Source of the DNA: Syntrophobacter sp963666995
GTDB lineage: Bacteria > Desulfobacterota > Syntrophobacteria > Syntrophobacterales > Syntrophobacteraceae
Direction of reading: 5' to 3'
Assembly: GCA_963666995.1 (NCBI GenBank)
Contig: OY762941.1
Span: 4,898,001-4,962,000, forward strand
Length of the DNA: 64,000 bases
Below, piece after piece: positions 53,390-61,763 of this stretch (positions within the stretch are counted from its first letter, which is position 1; each line of letters begins with the position of its first letter). A program made the position numbers and the translations under genes. The notes under the pieces are model-generated. The model searched no databases. It was not told where the DNA came from and saw only the letters and a program-made list of their open reading frames with translations.

Positions 53390-54961
53390 ATGGGGCTTCA
53401 CCGGCTGAAATCGTTTCGAGTGGGCGTGTCGGTTTTGTTCTTCGCGCTGATCGCGCTTTTGTTTCTTGATTTCAGGAACACCGTTGCACCATCCGTCTCC
53501 GGCGGGCTGCTGTACCTGCAGTTCGTTCCCTCACTGCTGAAGTTCGTGAATGAGGCGGCTCTCGGCGCAGCCGGATTCATCGTGATCGTAATCCTCACCG
53601 TTCTCTTCGGTCGCGTCTACTGCTCGACCGTCTGCCCCCTCGGAACACTCCAGGATGCGATCGGCTTCGTGGCTCGAAAGAAACGGAAGCGGCGCGACTT
53701 CCAATTCTCCGAGCCGCACAATGTCCTCCGGTATTCCATTCTCACCCTCACGGTTCTGCTTCTGGCCGGAGGCAGTGGTTTTCTGCTGAACCTTCTCGAT
53801 CCGCTCAGCAGCTTCGGCCGGATCTTCTCGAACCTGTTCCGCCCTGTTGTTCTCGTGGTGAACAATGTGGCCGCGATCGGACTCGAGCAGTTGGGCATGC
53901 ACACACTCTACCGTGTCCCATGGGCTGTGATCGTGCCGGTATCCGCCGGCGTCTCAATGGCGATGCTGACGCTCGTCGCGTGGCTTTCCGCGAGGAGCGG
54001 CCGCTTGTACTGCAACACCGTCTGTCCTGTGGGCGCACTGCTGGGCCTTCTCTCAAAGATCTCATTTCTTCAAATCAGCATCGATCCAGACGTCTGCAAG
54101 GGATGCAAACTGTGCGAAGGCGTGTGCAAGGCGGGCTGCATCGATCGCCGCAAGAAGACGGTGGATATCAGCCGGTGCGTTGGCTGCTACAACTGCTTCG
54201 CGGTTTGCCCGAGAGAAGGACTGCGATTCGAAAAAAGGTGGCGAAGACGCATCCCCGCCGTGCGGCCGGATCGCGAGCGGCGGGATTTCATTGTCAACTC
54301 GGGAATGTATTTCCTGGGACTCGCGGGCGTTGCCGAGCAAACGAAGAAGATCATCCAGAGCAAACCGACGACGATTCCGGTGCGCGTGACGAGTCCGGTC
54401 TCGCCGCCCGGCTCCGGGAGCATCGAGCATTTTACCGCTACCTGCACGGCGTGCCATCTCTGCGTGAGCGCCTGCCCGTCGCGCGTGCTCGTGCCGTCGT
54501 TTCTCGAATTCGGTTTCCTCGGAATGATGCAGCCGCGGATGAGCTTCCAGTCGGGCCACTGCAACTACGACTGCACAATCTGCATGAACATTTGCCCCAG
54601 CGGCGCCATTCTACCGCTGACGGTGGAAAAGAAGAAGCTCACGCAGGTTGGCGTCGCGAAGTTCATCAAGGAGAACTGCGTGGTCTATACCGACAACAAG
54701 GATTGCGGCGCATGTTCCGAACACTGTCCGACGAAAGCGGTGAATATGGTACCGTATCCGAATCCGGTGAACAAGCGGCTCGTAATCCCTGAAGTGAAGC
54801 CGGAGTACTGCATCGGCTGCGGAGGATGCGAACACGCGTGCCCCACGAAGCCTTACAAAGCGATCTACGTGGACGGAAATCCGGTGCACAAGACCGCGAA
54901 GAAACCGGTGGTGAAGAAGATCGAAGAGAAGGTTGATAACAACGAGGATTTCCCGTTCTAA
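53390..54961 (+). CDS. NapH/NosR-like membrane polyferredoxin
   Basis: 523 residues from ATG 53390. N-terminal half has about five helices with the NapH-type CxxxCP motifs facing the cytoplasm (GRVYCSTVCPLGTLQDA, SGRLYCNTVCPVGALLGL). Then [4Fe-4S] motifs: CKGCKLCEGVCKAGC, CVGCYNCFAVCPREG, CTACHLCVSACPSR, CTICMNICPSGA, CGACSEHCPTKA and CIGCGGCEHACPTK. A Tat-like or membrane segment near 300-320 (RRDFIVNSGMYFLGLAG) divides the cluster sets. It is likely an electron conduit across or along the membrane for the DUF362 partner. The substrate side is unknown. Confidence 0.88.
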   Translation: MGLHRLKSFRVGVSVLFFALIALLFLDFRNTVAPSVSGGLLYLQFVPSLLKFVNEAALGAAGFIVIVILTVLFGRVYCSTVCPLGTLQDAIGFVARKKRKRRDFQFSEPHNVLRYSILTLTVLLLAGGSGFLLNLLDPLSSFGRIFSNLFRPVVLVVNNVAAIGLEQLGMHTLYRVPWAVIVPVSAGVSMAMLTLVAWLSARSGRLYCNTVCPVGALLGLLSKISFLQISIDPDVCKGCKLCEGVCKAGCIDRRKKTVDISRCVGCYNCFAVCPREGLRFEKRWRRRIPAVRPDRERRDFIVNSGMYFLGLAGVAEQTKKIIQSKPTTIPVRVTSPVSPPGSGSIEHFTATCTACHLCVSACPSRVLVPSFLEFGFLGMMQPRMSFQSGHCNYDCTICMNICPSGAILPLTVEKKKLTQVGVAKFIKENCVVYTDNKDCGACSEHCPTKAVNMVPYPNPVNKRLVIPEVKPEYCIGCGGCEHACPTKPYKAIYVDGNPVHKTAKKPVVKKIEEKVDNNEDFPF

Positions 54962-55304
54962 TGACATAGAAGCAAAATGCTCGCGTTCAATCATCTCGGC
55001 CTTTTGGACAGATCCCCACCAACGATCCCGAAAGCGCAGCCCCTATAAACCAAGCCCAATATCGACTATTCAGACTCGCAGGTCCCGATTTCCGATAACG
55101 CGATTCCGGTGGAGTATCGGAGGATCCGGCAAGAACTTTCCCCAAACAGGCAAACGCCCGAAGGGTCGGCATACTATATTTGAGTCTGTCGGATCCTTGA
55201 GGCCAGGCGGAATTTCGCAGCCTCACTGCGGCGCCGACAGGCCGCGCAATTGAGACCGATCTGGAGGATACCGCCATGGGCGAACGCAAAAGAAAGGTAC
55301 TGTC
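54962..55304. other. Gap between the two DUF362 gene groups
   Basis: 343 bp. A stretch reading ISDNAIPVEYRRIRQELSPN up to a stop at 55183 has some coding appearance without start or family. No transposon end, promoter or terminator was recognised. Confidence 0.3.
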
Positions 55305-55811
55305 ATGAGCAATGAAACAAAAGATACAAACAAGGTGTTGGTCGTCTACTACTCTCTTACTGGAAACACAAAAAGCATTGCAGAAACGATACAGAATAAA
55401 ACCGGGGGCGATCTGTTGGAAATTGAGACAGTAAAGAACTACCCAGCCGCCTACTCCGAAATTATAGAAGAGGCCAAAAGGGAGTTGGGGTCCGGCGAAT
55501 TGCCGGCATTGAAGAAAAGCCCACCCGATATGTCATCTTATGACCTGATATTGGTTGGCAGCCCGGTATGGTGGTACACGGTATCAACCCCGGTGATGAA
55601 TTTTCTAACACAGGCGGACTTTGCGGGTAAGAAAGTCTCCGCCTTTTGTACCCACGAGGGAGGGATCGGGAAATTTTTCCCGCACTTCAAGGAGCAGGCC
55701 AAAAACGCCATCGTCCTTAACGGTCTGGACTTATACAAGCCGCGGCAAGCCAGGGAAGCCGAGGTCAATAAAGCTCTCGATTCCTGGCTCAGCAAATTGC
55801 GGGAGAAATAG
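55305..55811 (+). CDS. Flavodoxin
   Basis: 168 residues. FMN phosphate loop YYSLTGNTKSIAE at the N-terminus, ring-contacting loops VGSPVWWYTVSTPV and CTHEGGIGKFF. It carries one or two electrons at low potential in the cytoplasm. It opens the run flavodoxin / DUF362 / LarB / LarC, with 45 bp to the next start, suggesting it is the electron donor for that set. Confidence 0.93.
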   Translation: MSNETKDTNKVLVVYYSLTGNTKSIAETIQNKTGGDLLEIETVKNYPAAYSEIIEEAKRELGSGELPALKKSPPDMSSYDLILVGSPVWWYTVSTPVMNFLTQADFAGKKVSAFCTHEGGIGKFFPHFKEQAKNAIVLNGLDLYKPRQAREAEVNKALDSWLSKLREK

Positions 55812-55856
55812 TGTCTTTCGCCTTTGGAATGGACTTTTATCGAAAGGAGAAAAACC

Positions 55857-56873
55857 ATGGAAAAGCAAATTTCGCGTCGCAGTTTTCTGAAGACAAGCGC
55901 CATCGCGCTGGGGACTATTGCCGTATGTGATTTGACAGGTATAGGCAGCGCTATTGCCGCCGGGCAGGACAAATCCCAAGTATTTTTTACGAGGGATATC
56001 AGCGTCGACGGATTGCTGAAGATCTATTCCAAAATCAATCAAGGTATGACAGGCAAAATTGGCATCAAGTTGCACAGTGGAGAGCCGCATGGGCCGAACC
56101 TGTTGCCCATAGAGTTCATCAAGGGCTTGCAGCCGCGCATTCCGAACAGCAATATCGTGGAATGTAACGTTCTCTATCCAAGCCCTAGAAAAACCACGGA
56201 AGGACACAGGGAAACGCTGAAAACCAACGGGTTTGATTTTTGCCCGGTCGACATATTGGATGCGGACGGCGATGCCACGCTTCCCATACCGGGAATGCGT
56301 GAATTCCTCGATGCCTACTTGTCGCCTGCGTTAACGGAGCGCCCATTTACCCCGGGGGTACATCTCACAGAGATCGCCGTGGGTAAAAATCTTCTGAACT
56401 ACGACTCCCTCCTCGTCTACACGCACTTCAAGGGGCATACGAGCGGCGGCTTCGGCGGATCGCTTAAGAACATCGCAATAGGCTGCGCATCCGGGCAGGT
56501 GGGCAAGCGGCAGATCCACGGAGAGGGTTGGCCTAAAGGGCCGCTCTTTCTGGAGCGTATGGTGGAGTCGGGCAAAGGAGTCTCCGCGCATTTCGGCCCG
56601 CATATCACTTATATCAATGTCCTCAAGAACATCTCCGTGGACTGCGACTGCAATGCGCATGGAGTAAAACCTACCTGCGACGATATCGGCATACTCGGAT
56701 CAACGGATATCTTGGCCATAGACAAGGCTTCGGTCGATTTGGTGTATGCGCTGCCTGAAGAGCAACGACGCGATATGGTGGAACGCATCGAGTCCCGAAG
56801 CGGGCCGCACCAGCTTGAATACATGAAGACCTTGCAGATGGGCAACGATCAGTATGAGTTGATTACACTTTAA
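55857..56873 (+). CDS. Tat-exported DUF362 protein (second)
   Basis: 338 residues from ATG 55857 with AAAGGAG upstream. Twin-arginine leader MEKQISRRSFLKTSAIALGTIAV. Body: GKIGIKLHSGEPHGPNLLPIEFIKGLQ, VYTHFKGHTSGGFGGSLKNIAIGCASGQVGKRQIH and DCDCNAHGVKPTCDDIGILGSTDILAIDKASVDLVY, the longer DUF362 type with conserved cysteines (CDCN, CDD) able to hold metal or a cluster. Eight bp before larB. Confidence 0.9.
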   Translation: MEKQISRRSFLKTSAIALGTIAVCDLTGIGSAIAAGQDKSQVFFTRDISVDGLLKIYSKINQGMTGKIGIKLHSGEPHGPNLLPIEFIKGLQPRIPNSNIVECNVLYPSPRKTTEGHRETLKTNGFDFCPVDILDADGDATLPIPGMREFLDAYLSPALTERPFTPGVHLTEIAVGKNLLNYDSLLVYTHFKGHTSGGFGGSLKNIAIGCASGQVGKRQIHGEGWPKGPLFLERMVESGKGVSAHFGPHITYINVLKNISVDCDCNAHGVKPTCDDIGILGSTDILAIDKASVDLVYALPEEQRRDMVERIESRSGPHQLEYMKTLQMGNDQYELITL

Positions 56874-56881
56874 GAGGTGAT

Positions 56882-57535
56882 ATGGATCACGGCATTCTTT
56901 TTGACCATTCCCGCACCGCGCGAATCGGTCTGCCGGAAGCGGTTTTCTGCGAAGGAAAGCCTTTTGAGGCGATAGTGGAACTGCTTTCCCATTTCGGCAA
57001 TGGGTCCGGGCATCCTGTCCTGTTCACTCGGCTTGCTCCGGACGTTTTCGCTCGAGCGCCCGAAACAATCCGTAATGGCTATGACTACCATCCTTTGTCC
57101 CGTACGGCTTTCGGGGACACGCTTCCCCCAAAGACCAGGGGCGGAGTTGCCGTAGTCTCCGCAGGAACGGCGGACGGTTTTGTGGCGTGGGAAGCGGTGC
57201 GCACGTTGGCCTATCTGGGCATTCAACACAAAACTTACGAGGATTGCGGCGTCGCCGGGCTATGGCGGCTTGCGGAACGTTTGGAGGAGATCAACACGTT
57301 TGACGCGGTGATCGTGGTGGCCGGGTTGGACGCCGCTCTGCTAAGCGTGATGGGAGGCCTCACGCCCAAGCCGATTTTCGGCGTGCCGACCTCCGTGGGA
57401 TATGGCGCGGCCCAAGGCGGGAACGCCGCGCTTGCAAGCATGCTTTCAAGCTGCGCCCCCGGCGTTGCGATCATGAACATAGACAACGGCTACGGCGCGG
57501 CCTGCGCCGCCGCAAGAGTGGTGAACGGACTATGA
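56882..57535 (+). CDS. larB: LarB-type pyridinium-3,5-biscarboxylate synthase
   Basis: 217 residues. PurE-like C-terminal domain with VVSAGTADGFVAWEA, YEDCGVAGLWRL, VVVAGLDAALLSVMGGL, GVPTSVGYGAAQGGNAAL and the conserved Cys in LSSCAPGVAIMNIDNGYGA. LarB carboxylates and hydrolyses nicotinic acid adenine dinucleotide in nickel-pincer-cofactor synthesis. The usual N-terminal extension is short here (total LarB about 245 residues). Its stop overlaps the larC start (ATGA). Confidence 0.92.
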   Translation: MDHGILFDHSRTARIGLPEAVFCEGKPFEAIVELLSHFGNGSGHPVLFTRLAPDVFARAPETIRNGYDYHPLSRTAFGDTLPPKTRGGVAVVSAGTADGFVAWEAVRTLAYLGIQHKTYEDCGVAGLWRLAERLEEINTFDAVIVVAGLDAALLSVMGGLTPKPIFGVPTSVGYGAAQGGNAALASMLSSCAPGVAIMNIDNGYGAACAAARVVNGL

Positions 57536-58440
57536 GCAACACCATGGAAGAAAACACGCACGAAGGCCACGGCCATCACCATGAGCGCGCGCATACCCAC
57601 GATCATGTTCACTGCGAAGGGAAGAAACAGAGCGGTCGTATTCTGACCATACGGGCCAATTCCGGCCTGTCAGGAGATATTTTCCTCGCAGGGCTGCTGC
57701 GTATGACGGAATTGGAGGAGGTGGAAACGAATAGACTCCTCTCCGCCATCCTTCCCGAACTCGCTGGAACCGTGCGCCTTACAAGACGTCAGGCGAACCA
57801 CATCGGTGGCTGGTTCGCCGAAGTCACGCTGCCACATCAGCACGAACACCGTACGCTTGTGGACATCACCGCGCTCATTGCCGCGAGCGGCATGGACGAT
57901 GCGGCGAAGCGCCTGGCCGCGGACACCTTCACCCTGCTTGCTAAGGCTGAGGCTGCCGTGCATGAAAAAAGGCCGGAAGATATTCATTTCCATGAAGTCG
58001 GCGCATTGGACAGCATTCTGGACATCTGCATGTCCTGTGAACTATTCACCCGCTTTGCGCCTTCCCGTTTCGTGGTCAGCCCGCTGCCGCTCGCAGACGG
58101 ATCCGTCACCTGTGCCCACGGCATCATCCCCGTTCCGGCTCCTGCCGTACTGGAACTTCTTGAAGGCATCCCTGTCAGTCCATTTCCGGGTGAGGGCGAA
58201 ACGGTGACACCAACGGCTGTGGCTCTGTTGCGCAGCCTCGGTGCGACCTTCGGGCCTTGGCCCTCCATGCGGGTGGAAAGGCAGGCGTTGGTCTACGGCA
58301 AGCGGATCTTTCCCAATGCCCCCAATGGAGCTATCTTCGCCTGCGGCTCGGAATACCCGAACTTTGCCGTTCGGACCATCGGCGATGCCCGCTTCGGACC
58401 TCAATGGTTGGGCCTGGATAGTCTACACGCCCAACCCTGA
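57532..58440 (+). CDS. larC: LarC-like protein, N-terminal part only
   Basis: 302 residues. A His-rich lead (HEGHGHHHERAHTHDHVH) may bind nickel. The LarC1/DUF111 signatures follow: GLSGDIFLAGLL, IHFHEVGALDSILDICMSC, SPLPLADGSVTCAHGIIPVPAPAVLELLEG and ETVTPTAVALLRSLGATFG. Full LarC is about 400 residues; the C-terminal nickel-insertion half (LarC2) is missing. In Lactobacillus plantarum LarC is made by a frameshift joining LarC1 and LarC2, but here only 111 bp separate the stop from the next gene, so no LarC2 exists. Nickel-cofactor completion would need another protein. Confidence 0.88.
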   Translation: MSNTMEENTHEGHGHHHERAHTHDHVHCEGKKQSGRILTIRANSGLSGDIFLAGLLRMTELEEVETNRLLSAILPELAGTVRLTRRQANHIGGWFAEVTLPHQHEHRTLVDITALIAASGMDDAAKRLAADTFTLLAKAEAAVHEKRPEDIHFHEVGALDSILDICMSCELFTRFAPSRFVVSPLPLADGSVTCAHGIIPVPAPAVLELLEGIPVSPFPGEGETVTPTAVALLRSLGATFGPWPSMRVERQALVYGKRIFPNAPNGAIFACGSEYPNFAVRTIGDARFGPQWLGLDSLHAQP

Positions 58441-58551
58441 CGCAGTCCAAATATCATATACAGTATTTGCCTCATCAGAAAAGGTCCGGCAACATGGCTG
58501 GAGCCAGTATCGGACGAAGATTACAATAAATTGGACTAAGGGGGCATTTTT

Positions 58552-59304
58552 ATGTGTATCAGTGAAACAGCACAGAAAAATCACGAGGAACTGTTTCCAA
58601 ATCATAAATCAACGCTCAAGGTTACCGATCCCGAACTTATCGAAGTGTTCGACAATTTCGCCTTTGACGAAGTGCTTTCATATGGAAACCTTGATACAAA
58701 AACAAGGCTTATGGTGATTTTAGCTTCACTCATCGCCCAGCAGACATTGAGTGAATACAGGGTAATGCTCGGTGGTGCGCTGAACGTTGGCGTCACGCCA
58801 ATTGAAGTTAAAGAGATTGTTTATCAGTCGGTGCCTTATGTTGGCATTGCAAAAGCCTTTGATTTTATTCACGCCACGAACGAAATACTGGAGAGTCGCG
58901 GTGTAAAACTGCCGCTTGAAGGTCAATCGACCACCACTCCTGAAACACGATTTGAAAACGGACTGGCGCTTTCAAAGTCGGTTTTCGGCAGGATGATTGA
59001 CAATATGTATGAGCAGTCTCCCGAAAATCAAATCCATATTCAAAAGTATCTGTCGGCGAACTGCTTTGGAGACTATTATACCAGAAGAGGGCTTGATATT
59101 CAAATGAGAGAGCTTCTGACTTTCTCAATGATTTTATCACTCGGCGGATGTGAGCCACAATTAAAAGGTCATATTCAGGGTAATGTGAATGTCGGGAACG
59201 ATAAAGAAAAATTACTCAACGTTGTTACGCAACTGTTGCCGTATGTCGGTTATCCGAGAACATTGAACGCAATTAGGTGCTTAAATGAAGTAATACCCCA
59301 ATAA
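58552..59304 (+). CDS. Carboxymuconolactone-decarboxylase-family protein (two domains)
   Basis: 250 residues. Two CMD/AhpD-like domains: MVILASLIAQQTLSEYRVMLGGALNVGVTPIEVKEIVYQSVPYVG and MRELLTFSMILSLGGCEPQLKGHIQGNVNVGNDKEKLLNVVTQLLPYVG. The two-Cys AhpD motif is absent. Codon use is AT-rich, unlike its neighbours and like low-GC Firmicutes, so recent transfer is likely. It has its own gap of 111 bp after larC. Confidence 0.88.
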   Translation: MCISETAQKNHEELFPNHKSTLKVTDPELIEVFDNFAFDEVLSYGNLDTKTRLMVILASLIAQQTLSEYRVMLGGALNVGVTPIEVKEIVYQSVPYVGIAKAFDFIHATNEILESRGVKLPLEGQSTTTPETRFENGLALSKSVFGRMIDNMYEQSPENQIHIQKYLSANCFGDYYTRRGLDIQMRELLTFSMILSLGGCEPQLKGHIQGNVNVGNDKEKLLNVVTQLLPYVGYPRTLNAIRCLNEVIPQ

Positions 59305-59556
59305 GAAGAACATCAATAAGAATAAGGGGCAAATTATTAGTAAATACAAGGAATTTCGGAATCCGTGTGAAAAAGTATCTACTTGGACCTGGTTGTATGG
59401 ACATGCGCGTCGCTTAGGTGAATTGGTCTACAGTTTCTTTGGACATCTATCTTTAAAGGAAGAATTCGTCGAATCTCGACGTCACATCGAAGCAATGGCC
59501 GGCATAGACCGCCCGGGCGCCAACAAGCGGGAGCGGACGAGAGTAACAAAGGGGAT
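59305..59556. other. Degenerate stretch before the FIST fragment
   Basis: An open stretch around 59400-59520 (GELVYSFFGHLSLKEEFVES) reads like protein but has no family I can name. In the FIST frame an upstream part (QQAGADESNKGDV) joins directly to 59557, so the FIST gene lost its front here. Confidence 0.35.
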
Positions 59557-60150
59557 GTGCCGGAGCGACCGATTGCTCAGTTCTACGGCGGTGAGATTTT
59601 GAATGATGCATTGCCTATTCTGCTCTTCGGAGGTCCGGTTGAGTTTGCTTTCAGTGTGGCCAACAGTTGGAAGCCGGTAGGCCAAAAAGCAAAGATAACC
59701 CAATCGGCAGGCCGTGAAGTGAAAACGATCGGCGAACTCAAAGCCCTGGATTTCTACCGTCACTATTTGGGGGAACATGCCGACCCGGCGAAGGAATTTC
59801 CGCTGGCGGTATACGAACCCGGCCAGGAGCGTTTCTACTTGCGAGTCCCGATTCATTACGATGATCGGACCGGCACCATCTCCTTTTCTGAAGCCATTCC
59901 AGTCGGGGCCACGGTCCAGAGGGATGCGTTCCAAGAGTTGAAGGGAGGAGGAGTGGCTCTGGGACTCGATGAATCTTTCGAATACGAAGAGAATTCCGTG
60001 ACAGGAGTCGGCGGAGGGCAAATCATCGCCATTGGAACCGATGGAATATGGGAAGCCCATAACAAGCACGGTGAAATGTTCGGAAAAGCACGGTTCAGAG
60101 ATGCCCTCCGGCGGAGGCCGGAATCCAGGCTCTTTGAAATTATTGGATAG
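59557..60150 (+). pseudogene. Chimera of FIST-domain and SpoIIE-phosphatase fragments
   Basis: 197 residues from a GTG. Residues 1-120 match a FIST sensory domain C-terminal part (IAQFYGGEILNDALPILLFGG, SWKPVGQKAKITQSAGREVKTIGELKALDFYRHYLG). From about residue 121 on, the sequence is the end of a SpoIIE-type PP2C phosphatase (GGVALGLDESFEYEENS, GGQIIAIGTDGIWEAHNKHGEMFGKARFRDAL). Both parts lack their usual partner sequence and the last dozen codons lie in a repeat. This is best explained by an internal deletion joining two genes or two ends of a large multidomain gene. Confidence 0.65.
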
Positions 60151-60200
60151 CTGCCATTAATGGCTAATGACACCGGACACCGGCTTTCGCCGGGGTGACG
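60105..60200. repeat. REP-like palindromic repeat
   Basis: Left part CCTCCGGCGGAGG with GCCGGAATCCAG, right part CACCGGCTTTCGCCGGGGTGACG. This is the pattern of dispersed repeats that surround '..GGAATCCAG' hairpins in many Desulfobacterota. It forms the 3' end of the chimeric reading frame. Confidence 0.45.
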
Positions 60201-60412
60201 TTGTCTGGACAACTGGCTCATTTTTCACTTGAATTCTGTTTGAGCAACAGCCCGGGAATCATTCCCCCCCTCTTTTTAGTATCGTCTTGAATGCGACCCA
60301 GTATGAGGTAAGCTGGAAAAGACGGTGCCCATTCAATGCAACGTTGACATAAGGGCTCATCGCTTGAAATTCCTTTCCCCCGTCCGGCCTGGAGGAACAT
60401 AAACACCCTGAG

Positions 60413-60433
60413 GGGACGTGTTCAACACGTCCC
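60413..60433 (-). terminator. Stem-loop after the AraC gene
   Basis: GGGACGTG-N5-CACGTCCC, eight-pair stem 16 bp beyond the AraC-type stop on the minus strand. No T-run, so termination is uncertain. Confidence 0.35.
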
Positions 60434-60448
60434 TTCGGTATGAGCGAC

Positions 60449-61423
60449 CTACGATGCGAATTGTGTCAGCTCCAGGCTCGCGTGCTCTCGCAATTTGGCG
60501 ATGTCCTTGGTTGGCGCACTCCCAAAGAAGCGGCTGTATTCTCTGCTGAACTGCGAAGCGCTTTGATACCCCACCTTCCAACTCGCAGTACTCGCGTCCG
60601 TCATCGTGGATAACATGAGACGCCTCGCCTCTTGAAGACGTAGCGCCTTTTGGAACTGCAGGGGGCTCATTGAGGTGACGGACTTGAAGTGCTGGTGGAA
60701 AGAGGAAACACTCATATGCGCCAACTCGGCGAGCGCTTCGACTTTCATGGGCTGGGAGAAATTCGTGCGCAACCAGGATACAGCTTTTGCGATTCCGTTT
60801 ACATTGGATTCCGCAAGGCCGATCTGAGCCACCCGGACACCGATGGGACTGCGTAGCAGACGGATCAGAATTTCCTCGATTACAAGAGCGGCGAGCAGTT
60901 CAGCGTCACAGGGCTGCCCCATCAACTCTATCAACCTTGTTGCTGCGTTGACGATGCTCACGCTGGTCTGACCGACGTACACGGCGCGGCTCTCGGGAAC
61001 TCGAGGCAGACCGTGCGGATACACCTTCAAGACCAGTTCGGCGACCTTGTGCGGATCGAGATCCAGCCTGAACGCGAGGAAAGGCTTGGAGTAGCTGGCT
61101 CGCGTGATCTGGGCAGCCACCGGCAAATCAACGGAGAAAGCGATCATACGCGACTCGTCGTATTCATAGACCTCCTGCCCCAGCATCACGCTCTTTGCTC
61201 CCTGCGCAACGATGCACAAGGCTGGTTGCGCCAGGGCATGCACCAACTCCGCGTCCGTTCGTGATCTGCGAATGGCGTACACTCCCGGGATGCGTAACTC
61301 AAAGCAACCGTCATGGGGGGCATAAGCGCTAATCAAACCGGCCAACCTGACTACATCCGGTTCGCTTGCCCTTACAACGGTGTCAGCTTGCGGTGGATGG
61401 GAATTGTTTTCAATAGATTTCAC
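60449..61423 (-). CDS. AraC-family transcriptional regulator
   Basis: 324 residues. N-terminal AraC-type sensor domain (PALCIVAQGAKSVMLGQEVYEYDESRMIAFSVDLPVAAQI) and C-terminal double helix-turn-helix (MKVEALAELAHMSVSSFHQHFKSVTSMSPLQFQKALRLQEARRLM, VGYQSASQFSREYSRFFGSAP). This group commonly controls an adjacent aldo/keto reductase or SDR gene, and here the reductase lies just upstream on the same strand. A dyad at 61472-61489 in front of the gene may be its operator. Confidence 0.93.
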   Translation of the reverse strand: MKSIENNSHPPQADTVVRASEPDVVRLAGLISAYAPHDGCFELRIPGVYAIRRSRTDAELVHALAQPALCIVAQGAKSVMLGQEVYEYDESRMIAFSVDLPVAAQITRASYSKPFLAFRLDLDPHKVAELVLKVYPHGLPRVPESRAVYVGQTSVSIVNAATRLIELMGQPCDAELLAALVIEEILIRLLRSPIGVRVAQIGLAESNVNGIAKAVSWLRTNFSQPMKVEALAELAHMSVSSFHQHFKSVTSMSPLQFQKALRLQEARRLMLSTMTDASTASWKVGYQSASQFSREYSRFFGSAPTKDIAKLREHASLELTQFAS

Positions 61424-61763
61424 TGTCAGGTGCCTCCCCGGCAGGTTCTGTCAGAAAGTGCCGTCCGTTGACTTCCAGTCACCTGGAAGAATCCCTTTTG
61501 AAGAATACCCCTTTACCAATCCTTACCAATATCTCAAGGATATATCAATGCCCCAAAAGTGCCGCTTGTGGCTGCATTTTGCTTTCCGCTTTCCGGAGAG
61601 AAACAGCACATTGCAGCAATAAGCGACCTGCGAGGAAGCATGGGTACCGCGTTCCGGTTTCTGACAATAGAATCAGGACGCAATCCCAGCCGTTCCCCGG
61701 GTGTTGATCATGCCGAGAGTTCCCCGCCCGTGCGCTGGACCGCTAAAATAGCATGACGGCCGA
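61424..61763. other. Gap between the reductase and AraC genes
   Basis: 340 bp without gene. Besides the dyad at 61472-61489 there is a short direct repeat TTACCAATnnTTACCAAT-like stretch near 61512-61530. Nothing else recognised. Confidence 0.35.
61472..61489. promoter_or_regulatory. Dyad upstream of the AraC gene
   Basis: CTTCCAG-TCAC-CTGGAAG, perfect seven-base arms, about 50 bp before the AraC start at 61423. Candidate operator. Confidence 0.35.

Noticed and set aside
58438..58551. Programmed frameshift giving a full LarC
   Set aside because: Only 111 bp lie between the larC stop and the next gene, and the translation in other frames shows no LarC2 sequence.
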